64,000 nt of DNA from Bacillota bacterium. Its GTDB lineage: Bacteria > Bacillota_A > Clostridia > Lachnospirales > Lachnospiraceae. Position 1 is the stretch's first letter. The number at the start of each line of letters is the position of its first letter. Below the pieces are notes generated by a model, which saw only the letters and a list, made by a program, of their open reading frames with translations, ran no database searches and was not told where the DNA came from. Location of the stretch: contig JAEYMU010000035.1 in the NCBI GenBank assembly GCA_023407175.1, forward strand, positions 255,116 through 319,115, in the 5' to 3' direction. Shown here piece after piece: positions 44,431 through 53,013 of this stretch. Both the position numbers and the translations under genes were made by a program.

Positions 44431-44570
44431 GAGACGTGCGTTTTATACTGATATATATTAAGTAAGAAAGAAGCCTTGAAAGTAGCATTTCAGGGCTTAT
44501 ATTTTAAAAAAATTTATTTAATAATGCTGAATATAACAAGCATAAGTTTCTATGGAATAAAATAGAAATA
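44431..44570 (+). repeat. Degenerate second copy of the rlmD 3' end and terminator
   Basis: GAGACGTGCGTTTTAT (44431-44446) matches GAGACATGCGTTTTAT at 43367-43382. It is followed by a tail like the rlmD end (TGATATATATTAAGTAA), a near-copy of the rlmD terminator (AAGCCTTGAAAGTAGCATTT) and the exact 14-mer TGGAATAAAATAGA (44553-44566). About 48 bp of rlmD coding sequence are missing from this copy. It lies between the first two cargo genes. Confidence 0.7.
44471..44505 (+). terminator. Terminator copy after the cyclase-like gene
   Basis: AAGCCTTGAAA (44471-44481) pairs with TTTCAGGGCTT (44488-44498) and is followed by ATATTTTAAAA. It is nearly identical to the rlmD terminator. A TATAAT (44598-44603) downstream probably serves the next gene. 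Confidence 0.65.
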
Positions 44571-44645
44571 GCAATAGAAATGGCATGAAAAATGTTCTAT
44601 AATGTTGGTAAAGAGAAATGTGTGTTTTTTCTGCGTTAATATTAG

Positions 44646-46172
44646 ATGATGAAAGGATTGATTGCCTTGAGAGATGAATTTATACAGAAGATTGTTATTG
44701 ATGAAAAAGAGTATGAAGTGTACTGTGAAATAAATATTAATGCATTAATCGATTATGAAGAGCAGCTAAATATGACAAAGTCATATTTTAGGGCATTTCA
44801 AACAATGGTATTTGCAATGTTGGTATCATATGATGAAGAAAACAAACCATCTTTTTCTTCTGTTGATATAGCTGAAACAGAATGTAAAAAAGTGCATGAT
44901 AAGTTGCTGGAATTGGACGAAGATTTTCATGCCTGCTACTTGGAATGTGATGCAATTGATATATATGAAAAAATCGGATATGTGATAGAGAATTATATAA
45001 AGAAGTTGATAGGAAGTAACTACGATACGTTAAAAAACATTAATAAACAAATAAAAGGAATTTATACGAATTTTAATACGTCAGTAATAAAGAATGCATA
45101 TGAAGCAATACGACCGATTACAAAAATGTCACTAAATCTGCCAACTATACCCAGCTTTAGTGTGCCATCATCCGTGATGAAGATACAGGAGATAAGTAAC
45201 AATTTACATTGGATGAATGAAGTGACTCGGATTAATACATTCAGCATGGTGAATCCAACTGAACTATCCCGACTATCGGATGCCATTGCCCGATGTACGG
45301 TTAATAATGGAATATTTTCAGATTATACTAAGTCTGTAGTTGCTAAAGCCAGTGAAGCATTAAGTAGTCGATTTGCAGAAATTTCAGCGGCAGTATGTGA
45401 CATGAAAAAACTTAATGAGAAAGTACTTAATATTCCACTACTGCAACTACAGTCCCAAATTGCATTACTCAATAAAAATGTTATTGAATCAGTAAAGGCT
45501 TCCATAAGTATACCTTTGGCTGAATTAATAGAAAATAATAAGTTTGGTATTACAATTGATCAGATTGAAGAGGATTATTCTAAAATAATGTTATTGGCAC
45601 ACTGGGTGCCATATGCTCATTCGGATATGGAAATTGATGTTTGGTTTCATATATTGCGAATTAAAAGCCATAGTAAGACAGACAATTCTTTTGCAAATAA
45701 CCTTGACCGGTATATGTATGCAAGATATACAAATGAGAAACTAGATAACTTGAAAAGAACATGGAATCAGTGTGAGAATAATAAGCACAGATTAAGGTTG
45801 ATGAAGCAGGCAGTCGATGCGCATAAGAAAAGACAATATGGACTGGCTATTGCTGGTTTGACTATGGTTTGGGACGGTATAATTGAAGAAAAAGTGGAGC
45901 AGTATTTTAGTATTCTAAAAGCTAAGGGAAATAAGATAAAGAGCAAAGAGAAGATGTATACGCTTGTTGACAATAATGGATTGAAGGAAGCATTGAAAGA
46001 ATACTACGATAAGTTTATAATGTATCAATGCTGGGGCATTGATGAAGTTAAAATTGATGCACCGGGAAGAAATGCAACCGCTCATGGCTGGTTTAAGGTT
46101 TATCCTACTAGAAAAGCATCCCTAAATGCAATTCTGTTTACGGATATACTACTACATATGTCAAAATTATAA
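44646..46172 (+). CDS. Hypothetical protein with C-terminal HEPN-like motif
   Basis: The 508-residue protein is not recognised. Residues ~1-360 are mostly helical, with an IENNKFGITIDQIEEDYSK segment. The C-terminal ~150 residues form a helical domain ending in PGR475-NATA-H480-GW. This RX4H motif with the following helix is the catalytic signature of HEPN ribonucleases found in abortive-infection proteins. ATG 44646 lacks a ribosome site; an AAAGGA just inside the gene favours TTG 44667 as the true start. It lies between a cyclase-like gene and an HNH-like gene. Confidence 0.65.
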   Translation: MMKGLIALRDEFIQKIVIDEKEYEVYCEININALIDYEEQLNMTKSYFRAFQTMVFAMLVSYDEENKPSFSSVDIAETECKKVHDKLLELDEDFHACYLECDAIDIYEKIGYVIENYIKKLIGSNYDTLKNINKQIKGIYTNFNTSVIKNAYEAIRPITKMSLNLPTIPSFSVPSSVMKIQEISNNLHWMNEVTRINTFSMVNPTELSRLSDAIARCTVNNGIFSDYTKSVVAKASEALSSRFAEISAAVCDMKKLNEKVLNIPLLQLQSQIALLNKNVIESVKASISIPLAELIENNKFGITIDQIEEDYSKIMLLAHWVPYAHSDMEIDVWFHILRIKSHSKTDNSFANNLDRYMYARYTNEKLDNLKRTWNQCENNKHRLRLMKQAVDAHKKRQYGLAIAGLTMVWDGIIEEKVEQYFSILKAKGNKIKSKEKMYTLVDNNGLKEALKEYYDKFIMYQCWGIDEVKIDAPGRNATAHGWFKVYPTRKASLNAILFTDILLHMSKL

Positions 46173-46224
46173 AGCTTTACAATAAATTAAATTGCACGGC
46201 TAGAAGGGAAAAGCACTTATATTT

Positions 46225-47067
46225 ATGAAACTGTATAAATTTTTACTGATAACTGATAAAGTAGTTCAAAGTGAAATGAAATGTATCATTGAAGGAAATT
46301 ATAATGATTATTGGAAAAATAGCATTTATTTGCTTAATAATGAAATTGGGTATGATCACATCCGTTTTATGAGATTTCGGTATCCTAATGGTGGATATAA
46401 TCAATGGGCGTACGTGATTATAGATGGAGATGCAGCTGGTAAATTAAGTAAGTACAAGTGGGGTACGACTAAGGATAAAATAGGCAACAATCATCAATCA
46501 AAGGCTGATAAACCATATAGTAATCCATACAGAGTAGTTGATATTGATAAGACAAAGCCGCTTATTGATGGCTTAGAAGCATATAATCAGGATTATAGGG
46601 TGGAGTTAATTACGCAATATAGATATGTTAAAATGGGAGGCTGGCTAAATAATACGCAGCCGGAAACAGGCTTCCTACATAAATACATTATCAGTGATTT
46701 TGGAAAGAACAAGATAGACAATAAATTGAGAATACATCATAAGGGGCATACTTTTGATAATAGGAAAGCATTTTTGAAAGAAGTATCCATTGGAAAGCAC
46801 AGAATAATACATAACAAATGGGAAATGGATACAAGCTTACGAACAGGAGTTGAGCCTAACTGCATTTTTAATAGGGCGGAAAAAATTGTATTGGGCGATA
46901 GTAGCAGCAAAGATTTAGAATGCGGTGCTTGTAATAAGGATTGTAAGCAGTGTAGTGGTGTTCTTCTAATTGATACCGTGGAAAAATTAGTGGAACTATT
47001 GAAGATAATAACAGGTAGTGAATATAGAAAATTAGCTAGAGAAAAAGTATATTCTGATATAAAATGA
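46225..47067 (+). CDS. HNH/AP2-like hypothetical protein with cysteine cluster
   Basis: The 280-residue protein has a WAYVIIDGDAAGKLSKYKW segment at residues 61-79, resembling the start of HNH/AP2 homing endonuclease-like domains. H171-H172-x5-D178-N179-R180 with H192 and H196 is an HNH_3-type arrangement. A zinc-type cluster CGACNKDCKQC follows at residues 233-243. The fold of the C-terminal part is uncertain. The ribosome site is weak. With its neighbours it looks like part of an accessory, possibly defensive, cassette. Confidence 0.55.
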   Translation: MKLYKFLLITDKVVQSEMKCIIEGNYNDYWKNSIYLLNNEIGYDHIRFMRFRYPNGGYNQWAYVIIDGDAAGKLSKYKWGTTKDKIGNNHQSKADKPYSNPYRVVDIDKTKPLIDGLEAYNQDYRVELITQYRYVKMGGWLNNTQPETGFLHKYIISDFGKNKIDNKLRIHHKGHTFDNRKAFLKEVSIGKHRIIHNKWEMDTSLRTGVEPNCIFNRAEKIVLGDSSSKDLECGACNKDCKQCSGVLLIDTVEKLVELLKIITGSEYRKLAREKVYSDIK

Positions 47068-47095
47068 AGCATCTAATTAAATAGAGCGGATATGA

Positions 47096-47156
47096 GCAAA
47101 AGGATAGCCGGTACCGAGTACTGGCTATCCTTTTGCGAACTAAGTACTTTAGTTCG
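47096..47156 (+). terminator. Strong hairpin and operator-like inverted repeat
   Basis: A 19-bp stem (47096-47114 with 47118-47136, one G-U pair) closes on CGA. A second inverted repeat follows, CGAACTAA (47136-47143) with TTAGTTCG (47149-47156), containing GAACTAAGTACTT. That 13-mer also occurs at 60585-60597 ahead of the recombinase operon. The first part probably ends the cargo transcript; the second may be an operator. Confidence 0.6.
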
Positions 47157-47202
47157 ATGCAGTGAAGCATTCATGGATATAAAAGAAAAAGGAGAGATAT
47201 CC

Positions 47203-48978
47203 ATGAATAAAAAAACAACGACTATGTCATTAAATCCGGAGGTGAAAAATGTAAACGACTATCTGGAGGGGATTATCCATGATGTGGAGGTAAGGATGGA
47301 CTTTAGTCAGCACATTAATGTTGAAATGAAAGATCGCTTTGAGGTTAAAAAGACTAGAAATATTGACTGTAATGACAAGCCCCCCATTGAAGTAACTGTA
47401 AGGAATAAAAACAATGACATTAAAATCCCGGTTGATTATGTTGCCATAATGAAAGAAGCTGATGCTGATAAACATGATAAGATGAATACAGTAATGAAGC
47501 AGCTTGATTATTATGACGTAACACATTTGAAGCTATTCACGGACTATTTTTATGACTCCGTTACGCATCCGGGGTATTTTAGACATGAGAAGATAGGGTG
47601 GGACAGGTTTGATAATAAAAAGATTTTTAAGCTACATAATATTACAGATGAAGAAGGGAAAGTAATACCGTCAGCATATTCCGGTACAGTTAAGCTGGAA
47701 CAGGCAGGAACGAAAGAGGATTATATTAAGGGAATAAGAGAACTGGTCATAGGAAATGAAAGACTGGAATTAATCCTGTGCTGTAGCGTGACTGGGGTAT
47801 TAAGCAGCCTGATGAGACTAAATGATGTAAATGTAGTTCTTAATTTCACTGCACCATCCGGTTCAGGAAAAACCTGCTGTTCCAAATTGGCATTATCAAT
47901 GTTCGGACAGGCAAGTAAGTTATTAATGAGCTTCAATATGACAGAGAATGAAATGGAAAATAGGCTGGGAGATTACAGCATCATTCCTGCTGTCATTGAT
48001 GATAAGATGGTGTCAAATTTAGAAGCAGCAAGTAAATTGAGAAGTGCATCAAAGATGGCAAGCTTTCTGTTCCGCCTGTCGGAAGGACATGTTAAAGGTA
48101 GAATGAACCAAATAAATTCATATAAGGAATTTAATTGTCCTGTGGTTATGACAACAGAAACTTCTATTATTGATGAAATGCTTCTGCTAAAGGTAGACGG
48201 ACAATATTGTAGGATCATAGAGATTTTATGTAATAAAGGAGAACTTACCGGATCAGCTGAAGATGCAAATAGGCTGGATGAATTCATGAGAATGCAGGGA
48301 GGCACCATTATAGAAGACTTTATTGCGGCTGTTATAAAGTGGAATGAAGTTGATTTGGAAGTGGAGTATGAACGAATTAGGACAGGATTGAAAGAAAAGC
48401 TTAGTGAGCGTGGGATTCCTTCCAGAGCAGGCAACCGAATAGCAATACTTCTTTTGGCAGCAAAGCTGATAAATAGAGTCTTTGGGTGGGGTGTAAGTGT
48501 GGACAAGATAGAGCAGTTGCTGATTAACAATGTAAGCATTGCTTATTCTAAGGTGAAAACACCGGAAGACAGGTACAGGCAGCTTGTTGATTATTGCAAC
48601 TGTTATAACGAGAAATTTCCTGATAATTCCAGTAAAGCTAATAAAAAAGAACATTTAGGCTTGTTACGGTATAATACAGCAGGGAAAAGGGAACTATGGG
48701 TTTCCAGAGATATATTGAACTTTATTTTGACCGGAAGGGAGCCACAAATATACTTTGATGGGCTTGAGGATAATCAGAAATGGAGATTTGCAGAGACAGA
48801 AAAAGCATTAGATACAAGTACATTTAACAATGTGCTGTCAAAGTGGGGAGATAAAGGTTATTTGAACATGAAGATAAAGCCTAGTTCCGTAGGTGCAAGG
48901 ACTGAGAAAAATACATTGTTCCATAAGGAAAAGCAGGAACTGGCATATCACATCTTTATTAAGGAAGAGTTGAGTTAA
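47203..48978 (+). CDS. DUF927 helicase-like ATPase of mobile elements
   Basis: The 591-residue protein has the DUF927 ATPase core: Walker A APSGSGKT near residue 226, a PAVIDDK-type Walker B region and a QINSYKEFNCPVVMTTE segment. Such proteins are encoded in integrative elements and phage-like islands, often with replication or primase functions. ATG 47203 follows AAGGAGAGAT; the frame extends to 47092 across the upstream hairpins. The D12 methylase gene begins 16 bp downstream. Confidence 0.8.
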   Translation: MNKKTTTMSLNPEVKNVNDYLEGIIHDVEVRMDFSQHINVEMKDRFEVKKTRNIDCNDKPPIEVTVRNKNNDIKIPVDYVAIMKEADADKHDKMNTVMKQLDYYDVTHLKLFTDYFYDSVTHPGYFRHEKIGWDRFDNKKIFKLHNITDEEGKVIPSAYSGTVKLEQAGTKEDYIKGIRELVIGNERLELILCCSVTGVLSSLMRLNDVNVVLNFTAPSGSGKTCCSKLALSMFGQASKLLMSFNMTENEMENRLGDYSIIPAVIDDKMVSNLEAASKLRSASKMASFLFRLSEGHVKGRMNQINSYKEFNCPVVMTTETSIIDEMLLLKVDGQYCRIIEILCNKGELTGSAEDANRLDEFMRMQGGTIIEDFIAAVIKWNEVDLEVEYERIRTGLKEKLSERGIPSRAGNRIAILLLAAKLINRVFGWGVSVDKIEQLLINNVSIAYSKVKTPEDRYRQLVDYCNCYNEKFPDNSSKANKKEHLGLLRYNTAGKRELWVSRDILNFILTGREPQIYFDGLEDNQKWRFAETEKALDTSTFNNVLSKWGDKGYLNMKIKPSSVGARTEKNTLFHKEKQELAYHIFIKEELS

Positions 48979-48993
48979 GGAGGGAAGCAAATT

Positions 48994-49905
48994 ATGAGCA
49001 GTACCTTAGAAAGAGTAATAACGAGGGAACAGTATATGGAGGAAGTAGAGAAATGGAAAAGGTTGTATTTAGTAAGCCACAGGGTTTCATTGATACCTTA
49101 TTATGGTGGCAAATACAATCATGTTAACAAGTATTTGCCTTACATATACGCAATCATGAGCATAAATAAATGCAATACCTATATTGAAATGACTGGGGGT
49201 GGGGCAAGATTTTTACTGAATCTGGAGAAAGAATATTTTAAGCATATCATCTACAATGAAATGGATTTGGGATTGTGCAGCCTGTTCCAATGCGTATCCA
49301 GTCAGGAATACAAGAAGCTAATGGAAATATTGGAACGATTGGAAGTTGATAAAGAGCTTTTTGATTATGCTGTTAAAGACCGCAATAACAAGGAAATTGG
49401 CATACTTAGAAGGTCAATTCTGACTTATATTTCAGCAAAGCAAAGCTATAATGCGAATCTTAAGCAATATAGCAGTGTTAAAGATGAAATATTTTCTGAT
49501 AATGCTTTACATAATATTAGTAGAGCTCATGAGCTTATGAAGGATGTGGTTGTTCTTAATGGGGACTTCAATTATCTATTGGATAGATTTAGTTCGGCTA
49601 AGCATGTCATTAAAATGATTGACCCTCCTTATCATCCGGCTACACGAGATTCAAAAGATAACTACCCGTGTGAAATGACAAAAGAACAGCATATGGAATT
49701 AGCAAATAAATTTTCAGAATGCAGGTCAGGGTTGTTGTGCGGCTATGACCCTACCTCATGTGGCTGTAATGATTATAAAATTATGGAAGATAGAGGTGCT
49801 TTTAAAATCAGTATGGGGAAATATCCATTACCTAGCGCACAAGGTGAAGAGGGGGTAAGCGGAAAGGATAAGGCAAAGGAAGAGTTCATATGGGTTAAGC
49901 TATAA
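48994..49905 (+). CDS. D12-class DNA adenine N6-methyltransferase
   Basis: The 303-residue protein has the Dam/MT_D12 signatures YYGGK (residues 36-40), EMTGGGARFLL (FxGxG-type SAM site, residues 65-75) and DPPYHP (residues 210-215). It methylates adenine in a short, unidentified DNA site. No partner endonuclease is recognised nearby except possibly the HNH-like gene, so it may protect the element from restriction. It is co-transcribed with the DUF927 gene. Confidence 0.9.
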   Translation: MSSTLERVITREQYMEEVEKWKRLYLVSHRVSLIPYYGGKYNHVNKYLPYIYAIMSINKCNTYIEMTGGGARFLLNLEKEYFKHIIYNEMDLGLCSLFQCVSSQEYKKLMEILERLEVDKELFDYAVKDRNNKEIGILRRSILTYISAKQSYNANLKQYSSVKDEIFSDNALHNISRAHELMKDVVVLNGDFNYLLDRFSSAKHVIKMIDPPYHPATRDSKDNYPCEMTKEQHMELANKFSECRSGLLCGYDPTSCGCNDYKIMEDRGAFKISMGKYPLPSAQGEEGVSGKDKAKEEFIWVKL

Positions 49906-49906
49906 T

Positions 49907-49942
49907 AGAGATAGGATAGGGCAAGTGCTCTATCCTATCTCT
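49907..49942 (+). terminator. Hairpin after the methylase gene
   Basis: AGAGATAGGATAGGGC pairs with GCTCTATCCTATCTCT around AAGT with one G-U pair. No T-run follows, so its terminator role is uncertain. Confidence 0.5.
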
Positions 49943-49951
49943 ATGCCAATC

Positions 49952-50066
49952 TATCATAGCAGAGTGGATAAAAGTATCATAGTAAAAGCGGATAAGTATC
50001 ATAGCGAAAGAACGGATAAACGCAGTAAATAGAGGATATTGGACAAAAAGTATCATAGTATCATAG
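49952..50066 (+). repeat. Iteron-like direct repeats
   Basis: TATCATAG occurs five times, at 49952, 49975, 49997, 50051 and 50059. The first three are spaced 23 and 22 bp apart, about two helical turns, and each is followed by a CGGATA-type segment. Such spacing is seen in iterons of replication origins. It lies in a 691-bp gene-free stretch (49906-50596) that also holds a 12-bp hairpin at 50196-50225. Confidence 0.55.
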
Positions 50067-50275
50067 TAAATTTAATATGCACCAATTTCAGTAGCGAAGC
50101 AAATAAGTACATCCATTGTGAGAACATCCTGAACAAAAATTGTTAGAACTGGAGAATAAGCATTTTCGGCAAAGGTTATCAAGAAAGCAAATGATATGCC
50201 GCTATCGAAAGACCGATAGCGGCATTAGCTTTGAATGGAAGGATAGCATATAGAAAGAGGAAGGCTGATGAAGGA

Positions 50276-50389
50276 AAGATAGCTGATGTCAAGGAGATAG
50301 CTGACGTCAAGAAAATAGCTACTGTTAAGGAAGGAACTGTCGTCATGGAGATAACTACTGTCAGGAGGCTGACTGATATTGATGGATAA
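50276..50389 (+). repeat. 18-bp imperfect tandem repeats
   Basis: The unit GATAGCTGACGTCAAGGA recurs with drift for about six copies. In one frame it reads a hexapeptide repeat IADVKE, IADVKK, IATVKE and so on, open from TTG 50231 to TAA 50389. No ribosome site precedes it. It may be the remnant of a repetitive protein gene or a DNA-level repeat. Confidence 0.45.
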
Positions 50390-50596
50390 ACTATCTTGTC
50401 AGTATATCAAAAAGAAACGATATAGCAGAGGTTAAGGGTAACTGGCATGTACATGGAGTGAAAGGATCAATAGCTACACTATACACAAATGCAATGAACC
50501 ATTTCCAGCTATAATCTCTACAGACATATAGCTGTCATCAGCGTTAGTATATTGGTGTAAGAAAGAGAATAAACAAACCAAAGAAGGAAAGGGGTC

Positions 50597-51280
50597 ATGA
50601 ACATGGCAAAGAGAGTATTAAAGAAGGAAGAAGTAATAGAAAAGGTAGAACTTCAAAATGTAGAAGCTGGAGAAGAAAATGATAAGGAGGGTACTGTATC
50701 TGATAAAATGGAAAGCATTGCGGAGGGCGCGAATACTGATGTTATTCCAGAGAATGCGGATACAGAGATACGGCAAGCATCTGATGATAATCTGGATGCA
50801 GAAAGCGAGGAAAAAGAACCTTGTAATTTCCAAAATGACATACAGGCAGATGATATGGCAGTAGAGGGAAAGAAGGAGGAGGAAGGCACCATATTCCGAA
50901 GCACTTCCGAGGAATTAAGGAGCATTATCCGCACCATTGTAGAGGATGGTGAGGTCTATAGTAAGAAAGAGCTGGTCAGGATATTGACAGAGAGAGCAAG
51001 TTCCAGCTTTACAGAAGCATGTTTAATCAATGTGTTACGCAATATGGTAGGAGACGGTTACCTGATGCAGGTGGAGCGTGGCAGTTATATGAAAGGGAAC
51101 GGCTCCTTTAAATCCAGACTGCACAAGTATCTAATGGTGACTAGAACAGGCTTTCGTAAAGCATGTATACTGACAGCCTCGGAAATGGAGGAAGCTGATT
51201 TTGAAATTGTAAAGCAGGTTAAGACCATGGAAGGGAATATTGATTTACTGATTGAGACGTTGGAGCGATTAGGGGCATAG
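50597..51280 (+). CDS. Hypothetical protein with acidic N-terminus and winged-helix-like C-terminus
   Basis: The 227-residue protein is not recognised. Residues ~8-100 are acidic and low complexity. Residues ~110-180 (SIIRTIVEDGEVYSKKELVRILTE, then a strand at YLMQVERGSYM) resemble a winged helix that could bind DNA. The start at 50597 follows AAGGGG. It precedes a 73-residue gene by 64 bp. Confidence 0.7.
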   Translation: MNMAKRVLKKEEVIEKVELQNVEAGEENDKEGTVSDKMESIAEGANTDVIPENADTEIRQASDDNLDAESEEKEPCNFQNDIQADDMAVEGKKEEEGTIFRSTSEELRSIIRTIVEDGEVYSKKELVRILTERASSSFTEACLINVLRNMVGDGYLMQVERGSYMKGNGSFKSRLHKYLMVTRTGFRKACILTASEMEEADFEIVKQVKTMEGNIDLLIETLERLGA

Positions 51281-51344
51281 TTTGAAATTATGAGCCATCA
51301 TAGTGATATGATGGCTCAATGATTAAAGGAACGGAGATGGCTTT

Positions 51345-51566
51345 ATGGTTAATGAATATAGTGAAATAAGCATTGAGCTTGAACGGTTACGGAATGAGTT
51401 GAATAATATCAAACTGTTGACTGACTTGTGCGAAGATGGCTTTTATCAGAGGGAGAATATCGACTCTGATACAGCAGGCAGTATTATGGAATGCCTTAGC
51501 AGTATGATTGAGATATTAGCAGGTAGGATGGATAGCATAATCGTTGATTTGGATAAAAGGCAATAG
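51345..51566 (+). CDS. Small hypothetical protein
   Basis: The 73-residue protein is mostly helical (EYSEISIELERLRNELNNIK) and has no recognisable family. It has a modest ribosome site (GGAACGGAG) before ATG 51345. It is convergent with the XRE-family gene, 12 bp between their ends. Confidence 0.55.
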   Translation: MVNEYSEISIELERLRNELNNIKLLTDLCEDGFYQRENIDSDTAGSIMECLSSMIEILAGRMDSIIVDLDKRQ

Positions 51567-51578
51567 AGGATAGTGGGA

Positions 51579-51863
51579 TTAACGTTCCCGATAAGAATCA
51601 ATGATTGACTGTACAATAGTGACCTGCTTTGGAGACAAGCCTGATACATCCAAGTATTTACCTCTCTCCAGTCCAAGAAGGGAGTCAACGGACACTTTAT
51701 ACAGTGCCGCCAGCTTCATAAGGATGGTCAGGCTGGGTTCTCTGGTATTTAATTCATAGCTGCTAATCATTGCCTTGCTAATGCCGACAAGTGATGCAAC
51801 CTGCTGTTGTGTCAGGTTTTTATTCAACCTTAATTCTTTAAGCGTACTGCCAAGAGCTATCAT
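51579..51863 (-). CDS. XRE-family helix-turn-helix regulator
   Basis: The 94-residue protein has a Cro/C1-type HTH at residues ~5-60: LKELRLNKNLTQQQVASLVGISKAMISSYELNTREPS. A short tail follows, as in many mobile-element repressors. ATG 51863 is preceded by AAAGGTGG; the frame extends upstream to 51986 without a ribosome site. It is divergent from the secreted-protein operon and probably binds the shared intergenic region. Confidence 0.85.
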   Translation of the reverse strand: MIALGSTLKELRLNKNLTQQQVASLVGISKAMISSYELNTREPSLTILMKLAALYKVSVDSLLGLERGKYLDVSGLSPKQVTIVQSIIDSYRER

Positions 51864-51911
51864 AATAAATACCACCTTTGTTATAAATTTAATTACAGTA
51901 TAGTGGAATTT

Positions 51912-51975
51912 TGTCTTATTAAAGATAACATGTGTCTTATTTGCGTTGACACAAGGCGACGGTTCGTAATATAAT
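51912..51975 (+). promoter_or_regulatory. Promoter and operator-like repeats of the secreted-protein operon
   Basis: TTGACA (51946-51951) and TATAAT (51970-51975) are separated by 18 bp and drive the plus-strand gene at 52029. A direct repeat TGTCTTATT at 51912-51920 and 51932-51940, 20 bp apart, lies between this promoter and the divergent XRE gene. It is a candidate operator. Confidence 0.65.
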
Positions 51976-52028
51976 ATGCTTACCAATATGTGGATAAAAA
52001 ATTAACGAATGAACAGGGAGGAAATGAA

Positions 52029-52922
52029 ATGAGCATGGGATTTAAGAAAGCGTTACAGCTAAGTAGTATCGTGTTTACGGTATTCTGTATGGTTGTTGCA
52101 GGGCTTTGGTTTCAACCGGAAGTAACAGTCAGGGCATTAGAGGCAGGAGAAGCAGGAGAATTAAAGACCTATACACGGGAGCAATGGGAACAAATTATCT
52201 TTGGAACCGAAACATTAAAGAGGGACTCGTATCAGTATGTCAGCGGTTCTGATGAAAATGATAATCCAATTTGGAAAACCGCTAAATGGAAGTATTCTAT
52301 GGAGTTAAAATCAAAGGATAGAAAAACAGTGGGATTAGGCTTCACGACAGACAAGTTGGCATATACGGACGGAAGCAAAGCCACAATAAATTATTATGTT
52401 ATTTATAACAAGGTCAACCGCTCATTGGAATTGTACTATGTGGCAAGTGATGTTGAAGACGGCAGTCAGGACTGGAATAATTGGAGAAGTGATACATTTA
52501 AATTGATTGAAGAGACTCCGGGAGGCATTGCCTTTGCAGATATTTTTGAAGGGGAAGGCATCAGCCTGATTGGTAATGTTTCCGGCGGTTCATCCGATAC
52601 AACGGAAGATACACAGGTGGAAACTAAGCTGGGCAAGGTAGAAGGAACAAAGGCTGTCAATAAAGAAGGAAATAAGCTTTATATTACATGGAAAACAGTT
52701 ACGGATGCGGACGGATACCAGATTATATATGCAACAGACAGTAAGTTTACAAAGAATAAAAAGGCTGTTTCCGTAGGTGCCTCGGTATATAAGAAGACGG
52801 TTAGCAAGCTGGCTAAGAATAAGACCTATTATGTAAAGGTTCGTGCTTATAAGCTGGATGATGCAGGGAAAAAGATATATGGCTCCTACAGTACGGTCAG
52901 AAAAATAAAGATAACAAAATAG
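52029..52922 (+). CDS. Secreted protein with C-terminal fibronectin type III-like domain
   Basis: The 297-residue protein has a hydrophobic signal or anchor segment at about residues 10-30 and a beta-rich region of unknown family. The C-terminal ~80 residues have the type III fold pattern KLYITWKTVTDADGYQIIYATDSKFT, then TYYVKVRAYKL, common in clostridial surface proteins. ATG 52029 follows GGGAGG. It is the first of four exported proteins behind the XRE-controlled promoter. Confidence 0.78.
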   Translation: MSMGFKKALQLSSIVFTVFCMVVAGLWFQPEVTVRALEAGEAGELKTYTREQWEQIIFGTETLKRDSYQYVSGSDENDNPIWKTAKWKYSMELKSKDRKTVGLGFTTDKLAYTDGSKATINYYVIYNKVNRSLELYYVASDVEDGSQDWNNWRSDTFKLIEETPGGIAFADIFEGEGISLIGNVSGGSSDTTEDTQVETKLGKVEGTKAVNKEGNKLYITWKTVTDADGYQIIYATDSKFTKNKKAVSVGASVYKKTVSKLAKNKTYYVKVRAYKLDDAGKKIYGSYSTVRKIKITK

Positions 52923-53013
52923 TCAGGAACAATGGTTGCAGGCAGTTACAGGATATGCCTGCAACCATTATAAAAGAAGTTGGGTTATAAAAATTACGCA
53001 GGGAGGAACATCA

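Noticed and set aside
49952..50066. Possible CRISPR array in the TATCATAG repeats
   Set aside because: The repeat unit is 8-22 bp with only five copies, spacing is irregular after the third, and no cas gene is present.
50276..50389. 52-residue protein from the 18-bp repeats
   Set aside because: There is no ribosome site or ATG and the repeats drift steadily, so I list it as a repeat and not as a gene.
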